Source of the DNA: Robiginitalea aurantiaca
Lineage (GTDB): Bacteria > Bacteroidota > Bacteroidia > Flavobacteriales > Flavobacteriaceae
DNA: 64,000 nt
Direction: 5' to 3'
Assembly: GCF_030380815.1 (NCBI RefSeq)
Contig: NZ_JAUDUY010000003.1
Coordinates: 372,001-436,000, forward strand
The notes under the pieces: model-generated
Told to the model about the DNA's origin: nothing
The model's input: only the letters and a program-made list of their open reading frames with translations
The model's database searches: none
Part shown: piece by piece, positions 26,729 to 35,393 of the stretch
Position numbering within the stretch: the stretch's first letter is position 1
Layout: every line of letters starts with the position of its first letter
Made by a program: the position numbers and the translations under genes

Positions 26729-26803
26729 ATTCCAAGGAAGAAGTGCACCCTTACGGGCGGAGGCGGAAACGCCTGAGCGATGCCGGATAACCTGGCATGG
26801 AAT
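26729..26803 (-). ncRNA. Candidate structured leader RNA of the arginine operon
   Basis: A compact 75-base element. ATTCC (26729-26733) pairs with GGAAT (26799-26803) and encloses three hairpins: CCC-TTAC-GGG (26748-26757), AGGCG-GAAA-CGCCT (26761-26774) and ATGCCGG-ATAA-CC-bulge-GGCAT (26780-26798). On the minus strand it would sit in the leader of the GNAT-arg operon, 65 bases before the start codon and after a -7 box at 26846-26839. On the plus strand the second loop is a GNRA tetraloop, so orientation is uncertain. It has no T-loop or anticodon loop, so it is not a tRNA. A cis-regulator for arginine genes is inference. Confidence 0.45.
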
Positions 26804-26838
26804 AGAAGGAAAGAAGTTGTTCTGTCTTCATCGTATTC

Positions 26839-26846
26839 CAAATGTA
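26839..26846 (-). promoter_or_regulatory. -7 box for the arginine operon
   Basis: On the minus strand the site reads TACATTTG, matching TAnnTTTG; no good TTTG at -33. Initiation here would give a leader of about 170 bases that contains the hairpin element. Confidence 0.4.
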
Positions 26847-26856
26847 CAAATATTAT

Positions 26857-28239
26857 TTAATCAGTCGGGATTCTCACCTGGTTTTTGACAATCACGGACA
26901 GATTTCTTTTATTTCTGATGATCTCATAAATGAGAAAACCATAGACGGTGGCGTATTCAATAAACAGAATCCACGGCCTTTCCTGCACTTCGGACCCGGC
27001 GTAGGCCACATAACTAAGGATCACGGTGGCAGACCACAGGTACACAAATCTGAAGTTGGTAAAAGTGCTTAACAGCAGAGGAAAAATAACGTACCATGGA
27101 TGCACGGTGGTCGATAGAAAGTAATATGAACAGAGTGCCAGCAAAGCCCCGCCAAACCAGTATTTAGGCAGCTTGATTATGGGGTGTGCGCAGACCCCAA
27201 GTGTGATCAGTGCAGTTAGACCCGGTACAATGGCCCCGTACTGCTTGATGAATTCCCAGGGTTTTGCGCCCTGATTAACAGCAATCCATTCCGCCAGATT
27301 ATAAAGACTGGCATTAAATTCAAAGTTTGAAAACCACAGGCGCAGGGTTTGGCCGTAATGGGATCCGAATTCAGGAAAATAGAGTGGATACAGAAGGGTT
27401 GCGATTAATAGGCCAATACCCAGATAAAAACCTGTCGCTTTTTTCCAACCGAGGAGGGGAAGTAAAAGGGGAAGGAAAAGCAGGGGTATGAGTTTAATGC
27501 CAATTGAAAAAGCATACGGGAAAAGGGCCAGATACCATTTGTTGGTAATAACCAGGAACATGGCCAGAACAAAGAAAAACAACATGACACCTTCAGAATG
27601 AAGGTTCCCTGTGAGTTCTATAATGACCAGCGGATTGAGGAAATACCAGAAAATCAGGTTGGGGGCCCGGTTGATTTTTTTCAGGATCCGCCTTCCAAAA
27701 TACAGAATGCCGAGATCTGCCAGAATGATCATGACGCGCATACTGATAATGGTACCCATGATGGTTTTGCCACCCAGATAGGCTGAGAGCGCAAAGAAAT
27801 ACTGGTTAGCAGGTGGATAGTTACTGTAATTTTCCCTGCTCAGACTTCCCATCCCTTTATGGAGTTCTGCCGCCGTATCAAAGGATAATCCCCCCTGTGC
27901 CATCCATTGGTCCGGCGTGAGCAAATATGGGTTAAGGCCCTCCAGGATGAGGTTTCCATCCCATATAAACCGATAAAAATCCTGGGACAGGTTGGGCAGG
28001 GCAAACAATAAAACAGCTCGGAAAAGCAGACCGCTTGTCACCATAAACCTCAGATTCCATTTCTCAAACTGTATCAATTTGAAAGAAAAAAAGAAGAGGG
28101 CAGCAAAGAGTGTGATCAGTTTTACAGAATCTTCACGCCCGAGGTCGTACCCGAACACCCAGTAGAAAACAAGACTCAGCCCTACCAGTAAAATGGAAAT
28201 ACGGTGCAGATTCCAGAAGGTTTGCAGGGCGCGGATCAT
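26857..28239 (-). CDS. Polytopic membrane glycosyltransferase (GT87/MptB-like mannosyltransferase)
   Basis: 460 residues, about 11-12 membrane helices. The loop NLSQDFYRFIWDGNLILEGLNPY after the second or third helix has the Asp-Arg/Trp-Asp pattern of GT-C polyprenyl-phosphate-sugar transferases, and NYPPANQYFFA resembles the PPAxxY motif of mannosyltransferases in archaea and Bacteroidota. It would add a sugar, probably mannose, from a lipid-linked donor on the outer face of the inner membrane. The GT2 at 29957 could make that donor. It follows 229 bases after the upstream GT2, possibly in the same transcript. Confidence 0.75.
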   Translation of the reverse strand: MIRALQTFWNLHRISILLVGLSLVFYWVFGYDLGREDSVKLITLFAALFFFSFKLIQFEKWNLRFMVTSGLLFRAVLLFALPNLSQDFYRFIWDGNLILEGLNPYLLTPDQWMAQGGLSFDTAAELHKGMGSLSRENYSNYPPANQYFFALSAYLGGKTIMGTIISMRVMIILADLGILYFGRRILKKINRAPNLIFWYFLNPLVIIELTGNLHSEGVMLFFFVLAMFLVITNKWYLALFPYAFSIGIKLIPLLFLPLLLPLLGWKKATGFYLGIGLLIATLLYPLYFPEFGSHYGQTLRLWFSNFEFNASLYNLAEWIAVNQGAKPWEFIKQYGAIVPGLTALITLGVCAHPIIKLPKYWFGGALLALCSYYFLSTTVHPWYVIFPLLLSTFTNFRFVYLWSATVILSYVAYAGSEVQERPWILFIEYATVYGFLIYEIIRNKRNLSVIVKNQVRIPTD

Positions 28240-28468
28240 GAAGTTTGGTTTCGCCCCTGCAAGAAAAAGAAAAATAACGGGTTTTTAAAGCGTGTGTTCT
28301 ACCCAATGACTGATTCCGCTCCGAAGGCTTATCCTCACCCAGAATATATAACTACTGCGTCACAAACATTCTTTGAGTACAGGAATACAGGAAAAAGGAC
28401 TCCCCTGTCTTTGGTTTTGCCGTGAATTCTTGAAGGGTAAGGACTGTTTCGACCTGATTTACGAATTG

Positions 28469-29953
28469 TTACGCCTTGGCAGAGACAGATTTCATAAAGA
28501 CGAAACCAAAGCCTAAAAAGAGCATGAAGTGGAAGGGAAAGAGTCCAAAATCATTCAGGGGAATGGCGCTGTACATCCCAAAGAGGAAGTATAACATCAG
28601 CGCAAACTCGAGAATGGTATTCGGAGAAATCTTTTCAACCAGATATTTGTTGCCCTTCCAGGTATCTTTCAAACTGTTGATGTTGAACTTAGGCGTACGG
28701 ACAAATTCTGAGCGTTTGCCCATATGCCCCTCCAGGACTGCCACGGTATTGTGCAGGGAAAACCCTAAGGCTACCGAAAAGAAGGTGAAAAACAGTTTGA
28801 TGTACGAAACAAAATTATCGAGTCCGCTTCCCTGAATACTCTTATAGGTAAACCAGTAACAAACAAAGAGGATGATCGTACTGACGATGAAAAAACTGGT
28901 CATTTCAAATATCCATCCCAGGTGCCCAAACGAATTTTTGATATACAGCATGGGAATACTGAGGATGGCAACCAGGAATACAAAGAGGAACATAGAGCTG
29001 TTCAACAGGTGCATCACCCCGTGAAATTTTGTCTTAAATGGAATATTGTTTGCCCGTAAAACACTCAAAACGGTCTTGCGGAAGTTTTCGGCTCCCCCTT
29101 TATTCCATCGGAATTGCTGGGACCGCGCTGCACTGATGACTACGGGCAGTTCTGCGGGAGTTTCAACATTTTCCAGATACTTGAATTTCCAGTTCTTAAG
29201 CTGAGCCCGGTAACTCAGGTCCAGGTCTTCTGTTAAGGTGTCGCCTTCCCAGTTCCCAGCATCAAGGATGCACTCTTTCCTCCAAATACCGGCAGTACCG
29301 TTGAAATTAATAAAGTGACCTTTGGCATTTCGACCTGCCTGCTCAAGGGTAAAATGCGCATCCAGGGCAAAAGCCTGAATACGGGTAAGCGTAGAATAAT
29401 CGCGGTTAATATGCCCCCAACGTGTTTGAACAACACCGATCTCTGAATCTTTAAAGTAGGGAACGGTTTTCTTAAGCCAGTCGGAATCGGGCAGGAAGTC
29501 AGCATCGAATATTGCGATATACTCTCCTTTTGCGATTTTCAGACCTTCCTTAAGGGCACCGGCTTTAAAACCTTCCCTGTTGGTCCTGCAGATATGCTGA
29601 ATGTCCAGTCCCGTTTTTTGCAAATCCCTGATCTTCTCTGCTGTCTGCAGGACGGAATCGTCTGTTGAATCGTCAAGGACCTGAATCTCCAGTTTGCTTT
29701 TGGGATATTCCAGCAGGGCTATATTAGCCAACAAGCGGTCTATCACATATTGTTCATTATAAATCGGTAACTGAACGGTTACGTGAGGGATTTCCCGGGG
29801 ATCCATCAAATTAAATTTTGGCGCCTCCTTCTGATTGCGCCGCTGCCCGAGGTAGTTGACCAGAAGATTTAGCTGGGCGAGGCTGTACATAAAAATCAGA
29901 ATAAGCGAAAGGGTGTAAATCCCAATAATGATGTAAGCAATGGTTAGTCCCAT
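28469..29953 (-). CDS. Membrane GT2 glycosyltransferase, cellulose-synthase-like
   Basis: 494 residues. One N-terminal membrane helix (5-30), a GT2 domain with VLDDSTDDS, the DAD-type metal site IFDADFLPDSDWL, TLTEDLDLSYR (ED acid), and QQFRWNKGG, the Q-x-x-R-W motif of processive enzymes; then about four C-terminal helices. Such proteins make beta-glycans or transfer sugars to lipids; glucomannan or glucosyl transfer are possible. It starts 3 bases after a polyprenyl-phosphate sugar synthase gene. The gap 28240-28468 shows no coding signal. Confidence 0.85.
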   Translation of the reverse strand: MGLTIAYIIIGIYTLSLILIFMYSLAQLNLLVNYLGQRRNQKEAPKFNLMDPREIPHVTVQLPIYNEQYVIDRLLANIALLEYPKSKLEIQVLDDSTDDSVLQTAEKIRDLQKTGLDIQHICRTNREGFKAGALKEGLKIAKGEYIAIFDADFLPDSDWLKKTVPYFKDSEIGVVQTRWGHINRDYSTLTRIQAFALDAHFTLEQAGRNAKGHFINFNGTAGIWRKECILDAGNWEGDTLTEDLDLSYRAQLKNWKFKYLENVETPAELPVVISAARSQQFRWNKGGAENFRKTVLSVLRANNIPFKTKFHGVMHLLNSSMFLFVFLVAILSIPMLYIKNSFGHLGWIFEMTSFFIVSTIILFVCYWFTYKSIQGSGLDNFVSYIKLFFTFFSVALGFSLHNTVAVLEGHMGKRSEFVRTPKFNINSLKDTWKGNKYLVEKISPNTILEFALMLYFLFGMYSAIPLNDFGLFPFHFMLFLGFGFVFMKSVSAKA

Positions 29954-29956
29954 GAT

Positions 29957-30646
29957 TTATTTAAAACTATATTTAAATATCCAGCCTAAAATTTTTATGC
30001 CGGCAAATATACTACCTTTTACGGTGCCGGAGACCTTTGAGATCCCAATTCTTTTTCTGTAACGAACAGGCACTTCGGTATATGCCAGATTCTTCTTTAT
30101 GGCCTTAAGCTGCATCTCGACAGTCCAGCCGTATGTTTTGTCTTCCATCTCCAGAGTTTCCAGTGCGCTAAACGTTATCGCTCTGAAGGGACCCAGATCC
30201 GTATAATTGGCCCCGAATAACACCTTCATCAGGAAGGTTGCCAATGCATTGCCAAAAACTTGTTGAGGCGTCATTGAACCCTCCTCACGAAGGGATTTTA
30301 CCCGGGCCCCGATCACCATATCCATCCCCTGTTCCAATATTGGAGCGACCACTTTAGGAAGCTCTTCAGGGTAATCGGAATAATCTCCATCCATAAATAC
30401 GATAATATCAGGCCTTCTGGATGTTTTACTCAAATAATCAATGCCTTTCAGACACGCATACCCATATCCTTTTTGAGGTTCATAGAGTACCGTTGCCCCG
30501 CCATTTCTGGCCACATCAGCCGTGCCATCGCTGGAATTATTGTCCACCACTACGGTTTCAGCTACAACAGACGGGATATCCGCCAGGACATTTCCTATGG
30601 ATTTTTCTTCATTAAATGCTGGAATAATCAGGGCAATACGTTGCAT
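29957..30646 (-). CDS. GT2, dolichyl-phosphate-mannose-synthase-like
   Basis: 229 residues, soluble GT2 domain: ALIIPAFNEEKSIGNVL, VVDNNSSDGT, FMDGDYSDYPEEL (Asp-x-Asp metal site) and RYRKRIGISKVSGT, the pattern of polyprenyl-phosphate mannose/glucose synthases without membrane tail. It would charge undecaprenyl phosphate with mannose or glucose for membrane transferases such as the GT87-like protein at 26857. It is tightly coupled to the cellulose-synthase-like gene and 35 bases after the polyferredoxin gene. Confidence 0.83.
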   Translation of the reverse strand: MQRIALIIPAFNEEKSIGNVLADIPSVVAETVVVDNNSSDGTADVARNGGATVLYEPQKGYGYACLKGIDYLSKTSRRPDIIVFMDGDYSDYPEELPKVVAPILEQGMDMVIGARVKSLREEGSMTPQQVFGNALATFLMKVLFGANYTDLGPFRAITFSALETLEMEDKTYGWTVEMQLKAIKKNLAYTEVPVRYRKRIGISKVSGTVKGSIFAGIKILGWIFKYSFK

Positions 30647-30681
30647 TGTAGTTTTGAAAGGGGTTCCGGAATAGATAATGG

Positions 30682-32277
30682 TCAGGCTACTGAATCACTG
30701 TTTTGATTGGCGAGTTCCATCAGGTTGACATCGTTGCCCAGCAAGACTTCATGTGGGTTAATCCGTCCCTTCAGGGGTCCGTTTTCAAGTTTGAGTACGC
30801 CTCTGGGGCAGACCGCAGAACAGATCCCGCAGCCCACGCAACTCGCCCTTACGATATTCGCGCCCTTCTGGGCATAGGCCCGTACATCGATCCCCATCTC
30901 GCAATACGTAGAGCAATTCCCGCAGGAGATGCACTGCCCGCCGTTAGTCGTTATCCTGAAGCGCGAAAAGAGTCGCTGTTGGAGCCCGAGGATGGCTGCC
31001 ATAGGACAGCCGAACCGGCACCAGACCCGATTGCCGAAAATCGGATAAAAGCCCGTTCCGATGACTCCTGAAAAAACACTTCCAATAAGGAAGCTATAGG
31101 TTTTCCTCAGACCCTCAGAGGAGAAAACAAAGACATGCCTGGAATCACTGAAAAAATGAATGGCCAGCAACCCGAGAATGATAAGAAGGTATCCGCATGC
31201 CCCGTATATCGCATCTTTTTTAAGTGCACTTCGCCTGTAGACCATCACCCAGGCAAAAACACCCGTAAGCAGCACGCCTACCCCGATAAGAAACTGGGAT
31301 TTACTCAGCCAGTATTTTGAAGTGTCCGGACCCAGATAGGAGTAAATAACCGCTGTGGTCATAAGTACCACAAAAACCAGCACGCTATGCACAACCCAGC
31401 GCTCCACCTTCCAGGCAAAAGTGCTTTTATCGCTCAGTTGTCTGAAAGCGTCCCCCGCAGTTTCGGCCAGGCCGCCACAACCACAAACCCAGGAACAATA
31501 CCAGCGTTTACCGTAGAAATACGTAAGCAGAGGAGTGATGACAAGTATGGAAACTATCCCGAAGATGAGCATCCCCAGACCGATATCCCCGGAATCGATA
31601 AAGGCATTCACCCGATACCGTTCAAAATTGTAATAATTCAGCGGCCATATGTTTTTCAGGTCGTAGTAGGGAAGGTCTCCGTTTAACCGCGCCATGATTT
31701 CCGGGATAATGAAAGCAAAGGCCGTCTGGAAGAACATGACGCTCATCGTTCTGAGCTGTTGGTACCTATTGTGGCGGTACTTCCAGATAAATTTGATGCC
31801 GAAGGCTAGAATAGCCAGGGTATATAAGGTCCCGTAAACAAACCACTGGCTTGCCGGATTGCCACTTAACGCGCGGCTCAGGGGGTCAAAAAGCGAAATC
31901 AGGCCCCGGTTCGGGCCATCTTTGACCAGACCCAGATACTCGGGGTAGAAATACAGTACGATGTAAAACCCGGTGATCAGAATACCCAGGGCCCAGGCCC
32001 AGAGACCCCGGCCGGAAATCGATTTAAACCAGACACCGTGGTTTTTAATTCCTTTCGGGTCGTCCCGGTAGGCAATCCAGCTGAACCAAATCACCGCTCC
32101 CAAAATCCCCGAAAGCGATGCTGTCAGCCAGAAGCCCTTATTTGGAAAATTGAGTCCGAACGCGGCAAGCACGACAATAAAAAAACTCGATAGTCCCAGG
32201 AAAACGGCAAATTTCTGACCGTTCTTCAGGCCCTTGGGTGGCCCGCCGGCCAATGACATAGAATCCAGGGTATTCAT
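30682..32277 (-). CDS. Membrane polyferredoxin (NapH/NosR/CcoG-like)
   Basis: 531 residues with about ten membrane helices. Two cytoplasmic 4Fe-4S ferredoxin motifs lie near the C-terminus: CISCGNCSTYCEMG and CVGCGICSAVCPRG. Two more Cys groups face the membrane: WYCSWVCGCGG after the helices at about residue 270 and WCRFGCPMAA at about 425, as in NapH/NosR-type proteins. It should move electrons between a quinone pool and a partner. The partner is probably the FAD oxidoreductase whose stop overlaps its start as ATGA. What is finally reduced is unknown. Confidence 0.85.
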   Translation of the reverse strand: MNTLDSMSLAGGPPKGLKNGQKFAVFLGLSSFFIVVLAAFGLNFPNKGFWLTASLSGILGAVIWFSWIAYRDDPKGIKNHGVWFKSISGRGLWAWALGILITGFYIVLYFYPEYLGLVKDGPNRGLISLFDPLSRALSGNPASQWFVYGTLYTLAILAFGIKFIWKYRHNRYQQLRTMSVMFFQTAFAFIIPEIMARLNGDLPYYDLKNIWPLNYYNFERYRVNAFIDSGDIGLGMLIFGIVSILVITPLLTYFYGKRWYCSWVCGCGGLAETAGDAFRQLSDKSTFAWKVERWVVHSVLVFVVLMTTAVIYSYLGPDTSKYWLSKSQFLIGVGVLLTGVFAWVMVYRRSALKKDAIYGACGYLLIILGLLAIHFFSDSRHVFVFSSEGLRKTYSFLIGSVFSGVIGTGFYPIFGNRVWCRFGCPMAAILGLQQRLFSRFRITTNGGQCISCGNCSTYCEMGIDVRAYAQKGANIVRASCVGCGICSAVCPRGVLKLENGPLKGRINPHEVLLGNDVNLMELANQNSDSVA

Positions 32278-33575
32278 ACTACTTTTTCGGCTTTAGAGGT
32301 GAAGGTCTGGGCAATCTCGGTTTCATAATGACGATACCATTCCGGATCGAAGTTGGCTTCCCCAAGGCGGGGAACAACCTGATCTACGGTGCGATTTTCG
32401 GTAAGCCATTGGTCGATAACCTCATGCCGCATTCGAATTCCAAACGTGTTGATGCCCAGCAGCACCCGCGACTCTTTGTGATAGGATATCGTGAGGCAGA
32501 GGTATTGCTCCGGATGTCTCCAGTGGAATTGTCGTTCCTGTGGATCCTTGCTACTCGCCCCGGAAACCCACCCATAGGTCTGGTATTCAATATCGAAGAA
32601 TTTGGCAGAATTAAACCAGTGGCCCGGGTTGTATTCCATGGGCGCGCCGCAGATTGTCCGGGCTACTGTTTCACCCATCATTCGTCCGGTGTACCAGACG
32701 GCTTCCACAGCGCGCCGTTTGCCAATTGGGGTACGCTGCTGGGCGCAGTCTCCAATGGCAAATACATCCGGAATGTTGGTTCGTAATTGGCGGTCGACCA
32801 GAACCCCTTTATCTGTTTGGACTCCCGAACCGGAAAGAAAATCAATATTGGGCCTGACCCCGGCGGTAAGGCCGACCAGATCACAATCGATCTGTTCGCC
32901 ACCATCCGTAATCACGGCTCGGGCAGCCCCGGCGTCATCCGAGAGGATTTCTTTCAGGTTGGTATTCAGTCGCAGATCCACGTGGTGTTCACGAATGTGT
33001 TCGTTAATCATTGCGGACTCTCCCTGGGGGAGTACACCATTCCAGAAACTGGTTTCGCGTACCAGGAAGGTCACCGGGATATTGCGACTCCTGAGCATTT
33101 CTGCCAATTCGATCCCGATAAGCCCCCCACCTACAATTACGGCCCTTTTACATCGGTGGGAATCCGGGGCGTTTTTCTCCAGAGCTTCGAGATCCTGAAG
33201 GGAATAAAGGCCCTGAACCCTTTTTAAATCCTGTCCCGGCCACCCAAACCGATTTGGCTGGGAACCAGTTGCGATGATGAGTTTGTCATAGGCTATCTGT
33301 GATCCGGAATCCAGGATCAGGGTCTTTGTTTCAGTGTCTACGGATCGAACCCTTGCCCGTTTTAGTTCGATTCGGTTCTTTTTCCAGAATGAATCTTCAT
33401 AGGGTTTGGTATGTTGATATTTCATATGCCCCATATAGATATACATCAGGGCCGTGCGTGAGAAAAAGTAGTCGCTCTCCGCGGAGATTACCGTTATTTG
33501 ATGATCGGAAAGTTTTCGGATATGCCTTGCCGCAGTAATTCCTGAAATTCCATTTCCGATGATTACAATTTGCAT
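32274..33575 (-). CDS. NAD(P)/FAD-dependent oxidoreductase
   Basis: 433 residues of the nitrite/rubredoxin reductase-like pyridine nucleotide-disulfide superfamily. FAD motif GNGISGITAARHI at the N-terminus, NAD motif VIVGGGLIGIELAEML (about 148-163) and FAD motif DVFAIGDCAQ (about 288). No CxxxxC redox disulfide and no siroheme or Rieske domain. It forms a co-translated pair with the polyferredoxin, so it probably passes NAD(P)H electrons to it or the reverse. A C-terminal extension of about 100 residues is less conserved. Confidence 0.86.
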   Translation of the reverse strand: MQIVIIGNGISGITAARHIRKLSDHQITVISAESDYFFSRTALMYIYMGHMKYQHTKPYEDSFWKKNRIELKRARVRSVDTETKTLILDSGSQIAYDKLIIATGSQPNRFGWPGQDLKRVQGLYSLQDLEALEKNAPDSHRCKRAVIVGGGLIGIELAEMLRSRNIPVTFLVRETSFWNGVLPQGESAMINEHIREHHVDLRLNTNLKEILSDDAGAARAVITDGGEQIDCDLVGLTAGVRPNIDFLSGSGVQTDKGVLVDRQLRTNIPDVFAIGDCAQQRTPIGKRRAVEAVWYTGRMMGETVARTICGAPMEYNPGHWFNSAKFFDIEYQTYGWVSGASSKDPQERQFHWRHPEQYLCLTISYHKESRVLLGINTFGIRMRHEVIDQWLTENRTVDQVVPRLGEANFDPEWYRHYETEIAQTFTSKAEKVV

Positions 33576-33617
33576 GGTATCGGGTAAGGTGTTTTACATT
33601 GAGTCGCTCTGAAGTTA

Positions 33618-33625
33618 CAAACTTA
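33618..33625 (-). promoter_or_regulatory. -7 box of the FAD oxidoreductase operon
   Basis: Reads TAAGTTTG on the minus strand (TAnnTTTG), 43 bases before the start codon. The -33 element is weak. It sits in the short divergent region shared with the GH113-like gene. Confidence 0.4.
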
Positions 33626-33687
33626 ACAGAACAGGAAAGCATTCCTGCGATTAATATGTACCTTTAAGTCTGGATGAGACCTCAGCT

Positions 33688-34686
33688 ATGAAGAAATTTG
33701 GCCTCCTTTTGGTACTGCTTTGTTATTGCTGCACCAACCGACCATCAGAAAAGATCAATGGCGTTAGTTTCGTGGCTTCACGGGAGCCTGCAAATGTTGA
33801 ACACGTGCAGGCAATACGGGCTATCCACGCAGGCTATGCCGCTGTAATGCCCTTTGGTTTTATTCGGGAAAAGGAGAGTCCGGAAATTATTTTTGATACT
33901 GATCGCCAGTGGTTCGGGGAAACCCGGCAGGGAGCCCGGCAGTACATCAGCCTGCTACATAAAAATGGGATCCGGGTGATGTTGAAACCACAACTGTGGA
34001 TTTGGCGGGGGATCTTTACCGGGGACCTCAAGATGAATTCCGAAGCAGACTGGAAGCAACTGGAATGGCAGTATGCCGATTTTATCCTAACCTATGCTGA
34101 GCTGGCTGAAGAGACCGGGGTTCGTCTGTTTTGTATCGGCACGGAATTGGAAACCTTTGTGGAACATCGGCCCAAGTACTGGAAATGGCTGATACGACAG
34201 GTCCGGGAACGCTATTCCGGAAAGCTTACCTATGCGGCCAATTGGGATGAATACAAACGCATTTCTTTCTGGCAGGACCTGGACCTTATCGGGATCGATG
34301 CGTATTTTCCGCTATCTGAGGCCCGAAATCCCGGGGTTTCTGAATTGAGGGAGGGATGGAGTCGATGGAAAACAGAAATTGAAAAACTTCAACAGAACGT
34401 GAACAGGCCGGTCCTGTTTACGGAATTCGGATACCGCAGCATGGATTTTACAGCAAAAAAACCCTGGTTGGTAGACCGAAATGAGGAAGAGGTCAACCTG
34501 GAGGCGCAGGCAAATGCCAAAGAGGCAATTTTTCAGGAATTCTGGTCAGAAGACTGGTTTGCCGGCGGGTTTGTATGGAAGTGGTTTATTCACCATTCCA
34601 GGGCTGGCGGACCCTCAGATAACCGGTTCACCCCCCAAAACAAACCTGCAGAACAGGTCATCCGCGATTATTATCTGAAGTATTAG
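33688..34686 (+). CDS. GH113-like glycoside hydrolase lipoprotein
   Basis: 332 residues with a lipoprotein leader (LLCYCCTN, Cys about 16-17). The (beta/alpha)8 fold follows, with the acid Glu in CIGTELETFV and the nucleophile Glu in VLFTEFGYRS; VMLKPQLWIW and YAANWDEYKR line the site, as in GH113 beta-mannanases and related glycosidases. It is the only plus-strand gene between the redox/glycosyltransferase genes and the arsenosugar genes, and its stop codon overlaps that of the TIGR04283 gene by 4 bases. Its substrate might be a mannan or the glycan made by its neighbours. Confidence 0.82.
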   Translation: MKKFGLLLVLLCYCCTNRPSEKINGVSFVASREPANVEHVQAIRAIHAGYAAVMPFGFIREKESPEIIFDTDRQWFGETRQGARQYISLLHKNGIRVMLKPQLWIWRGIFTGDLKMNSEADWKQLEWQYADFILTYAELAEETGVRLFCIGTELETFVEHRPKYWKWLIRQVRERYSGKLTYAANWDEYKRISFWQDLDLIGIDAYFPLSEARNPGVSELREGWSRWKTEIEKLQQNVNRPVLFTEFGYRSMDFTAKKPWLVDRNEEEVNLEAQANAKEAIFQEFWSEDWFAGGFVWKWFIHHSRAGGPSDNRFTPQNKPAEQVIRDYYLKY

Positions 34687-35393
34687 GTATCCGCTTTTGG
34701 CTCAACAGAAATATGTTTTTTGTAGTAGCGGTACAGGGATTCCGGACTGGCTCCAAAGAATTTTTTAAGGTGAACGACCGCATAATGGAATTGGAGTTGA
34801 TAGACGCCCTTTTCCCGATAGCGCCTTGCAGATGTTCTCAACTCCGAGGGAAGCACAGTAAAGGTATAATGGCGATAAAGCCTTCCCGTGAATTCATTAT
34901 CCTCATATACGCGGTAGCGCTCATCGAAACCACCCAGGGCCTCAAACCATTTTTTGGGCAGGAAAAGCGATTGATCTCCACCCCGGCATATTGGAAAATT
35001 CAGTCGGCTACACCAGGCAAAGGCACTGAGGAAAGCATTGGATGGTTCAAAACGAATTCTGAAACATCCGGCGGTTTCCCGGCGCTTGAGGGCGGAGGTG
35101 ATTTTGGATTGGAAGTTCGGGGGTGGTAGTGAATCCGCATGCAGGAAATACAAAATACGACCCTTCGCCTGTTTGGCCCCGGCATTCATCTGAGACGCCC
35201 TGCCCCTGGGTGCAGAGATTACCAGAGCTCCTTCCTTTCGGGCGATTTCTTTGGTATCATCCGTACTTCCCCCGTCGGATATGATGATTTCAGGAAGCGC
35301 TCCGGGATCTGCATTTGCATAGAGATAGGGAAGCAGGGTTTCCAGGCGGGGCCCCTCATTGAGGGTCGGAATGATAATACTGAATTCACTCAC
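34683..35393 (-). CDS. TIGR04283-type glycosyltransferase (arsenosugar-associated)
   Basis: 236-residue soluble GT2: FSIIIPTLNEGPRLETLL, IISDGGSTDDT, FLHADSLPPP (DxD-like His-Ala-Asp), GGDQSLFLPKKWFEALGGFDE and ARRYREKGVYQ. This short GT2 type is named in databases after its genomic tie to arsenosugar genes. It overlaps the DUF547 gene by 4 bases and ends the operon that begins at the TIGR04282 gene. It probably transfers a sugar in building an arsenosugar or a glycolipid; donor and acceptor are unknown. Confidence 0.85.
   Translation of the reverse strand: MSEFSIIIPTLNEGPRLETLLPYLYANADPGALPEIIISDGGSTDDTKEIARKEGALVISAPRGRASQMNAGAKQAKGRILYFLHADSLPPPNFQSKITSALKRRETAGCFRIRFEPSNAFLSAFAWCSRLNFPICRGGDQSLFLPKKWFEALGGFDERYRVYEDNEFTGRLYRHYTFTVLPSELRTSARRYREKGVYQLQFHYAVVHLKKFFGASPESLYRYYKKHISVEPKADT

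Noticed and set aside
26729-26803. tRNA or tRNA-like element
   Set aside because: Length and three hairpins suggest a cloverleaf, but the loops have 4 bases, and no anticodon loop of 7, T-loop or CCA-proximal 7-bp stem is present on either strand.
28306-28425. Small plus-strand frame upstream of the GT87-like gene
   Set aside because: Short, opposite to a minus-strand operon and without hydrophobic or conserved pattern; judged chance.
32602-33198. Plus-strand frame of 198 codons opposite the FAD oxidoreductase
   Set aside because: The minus-strand frame has complete FAD and NAD motifs; the opposite frame has none.
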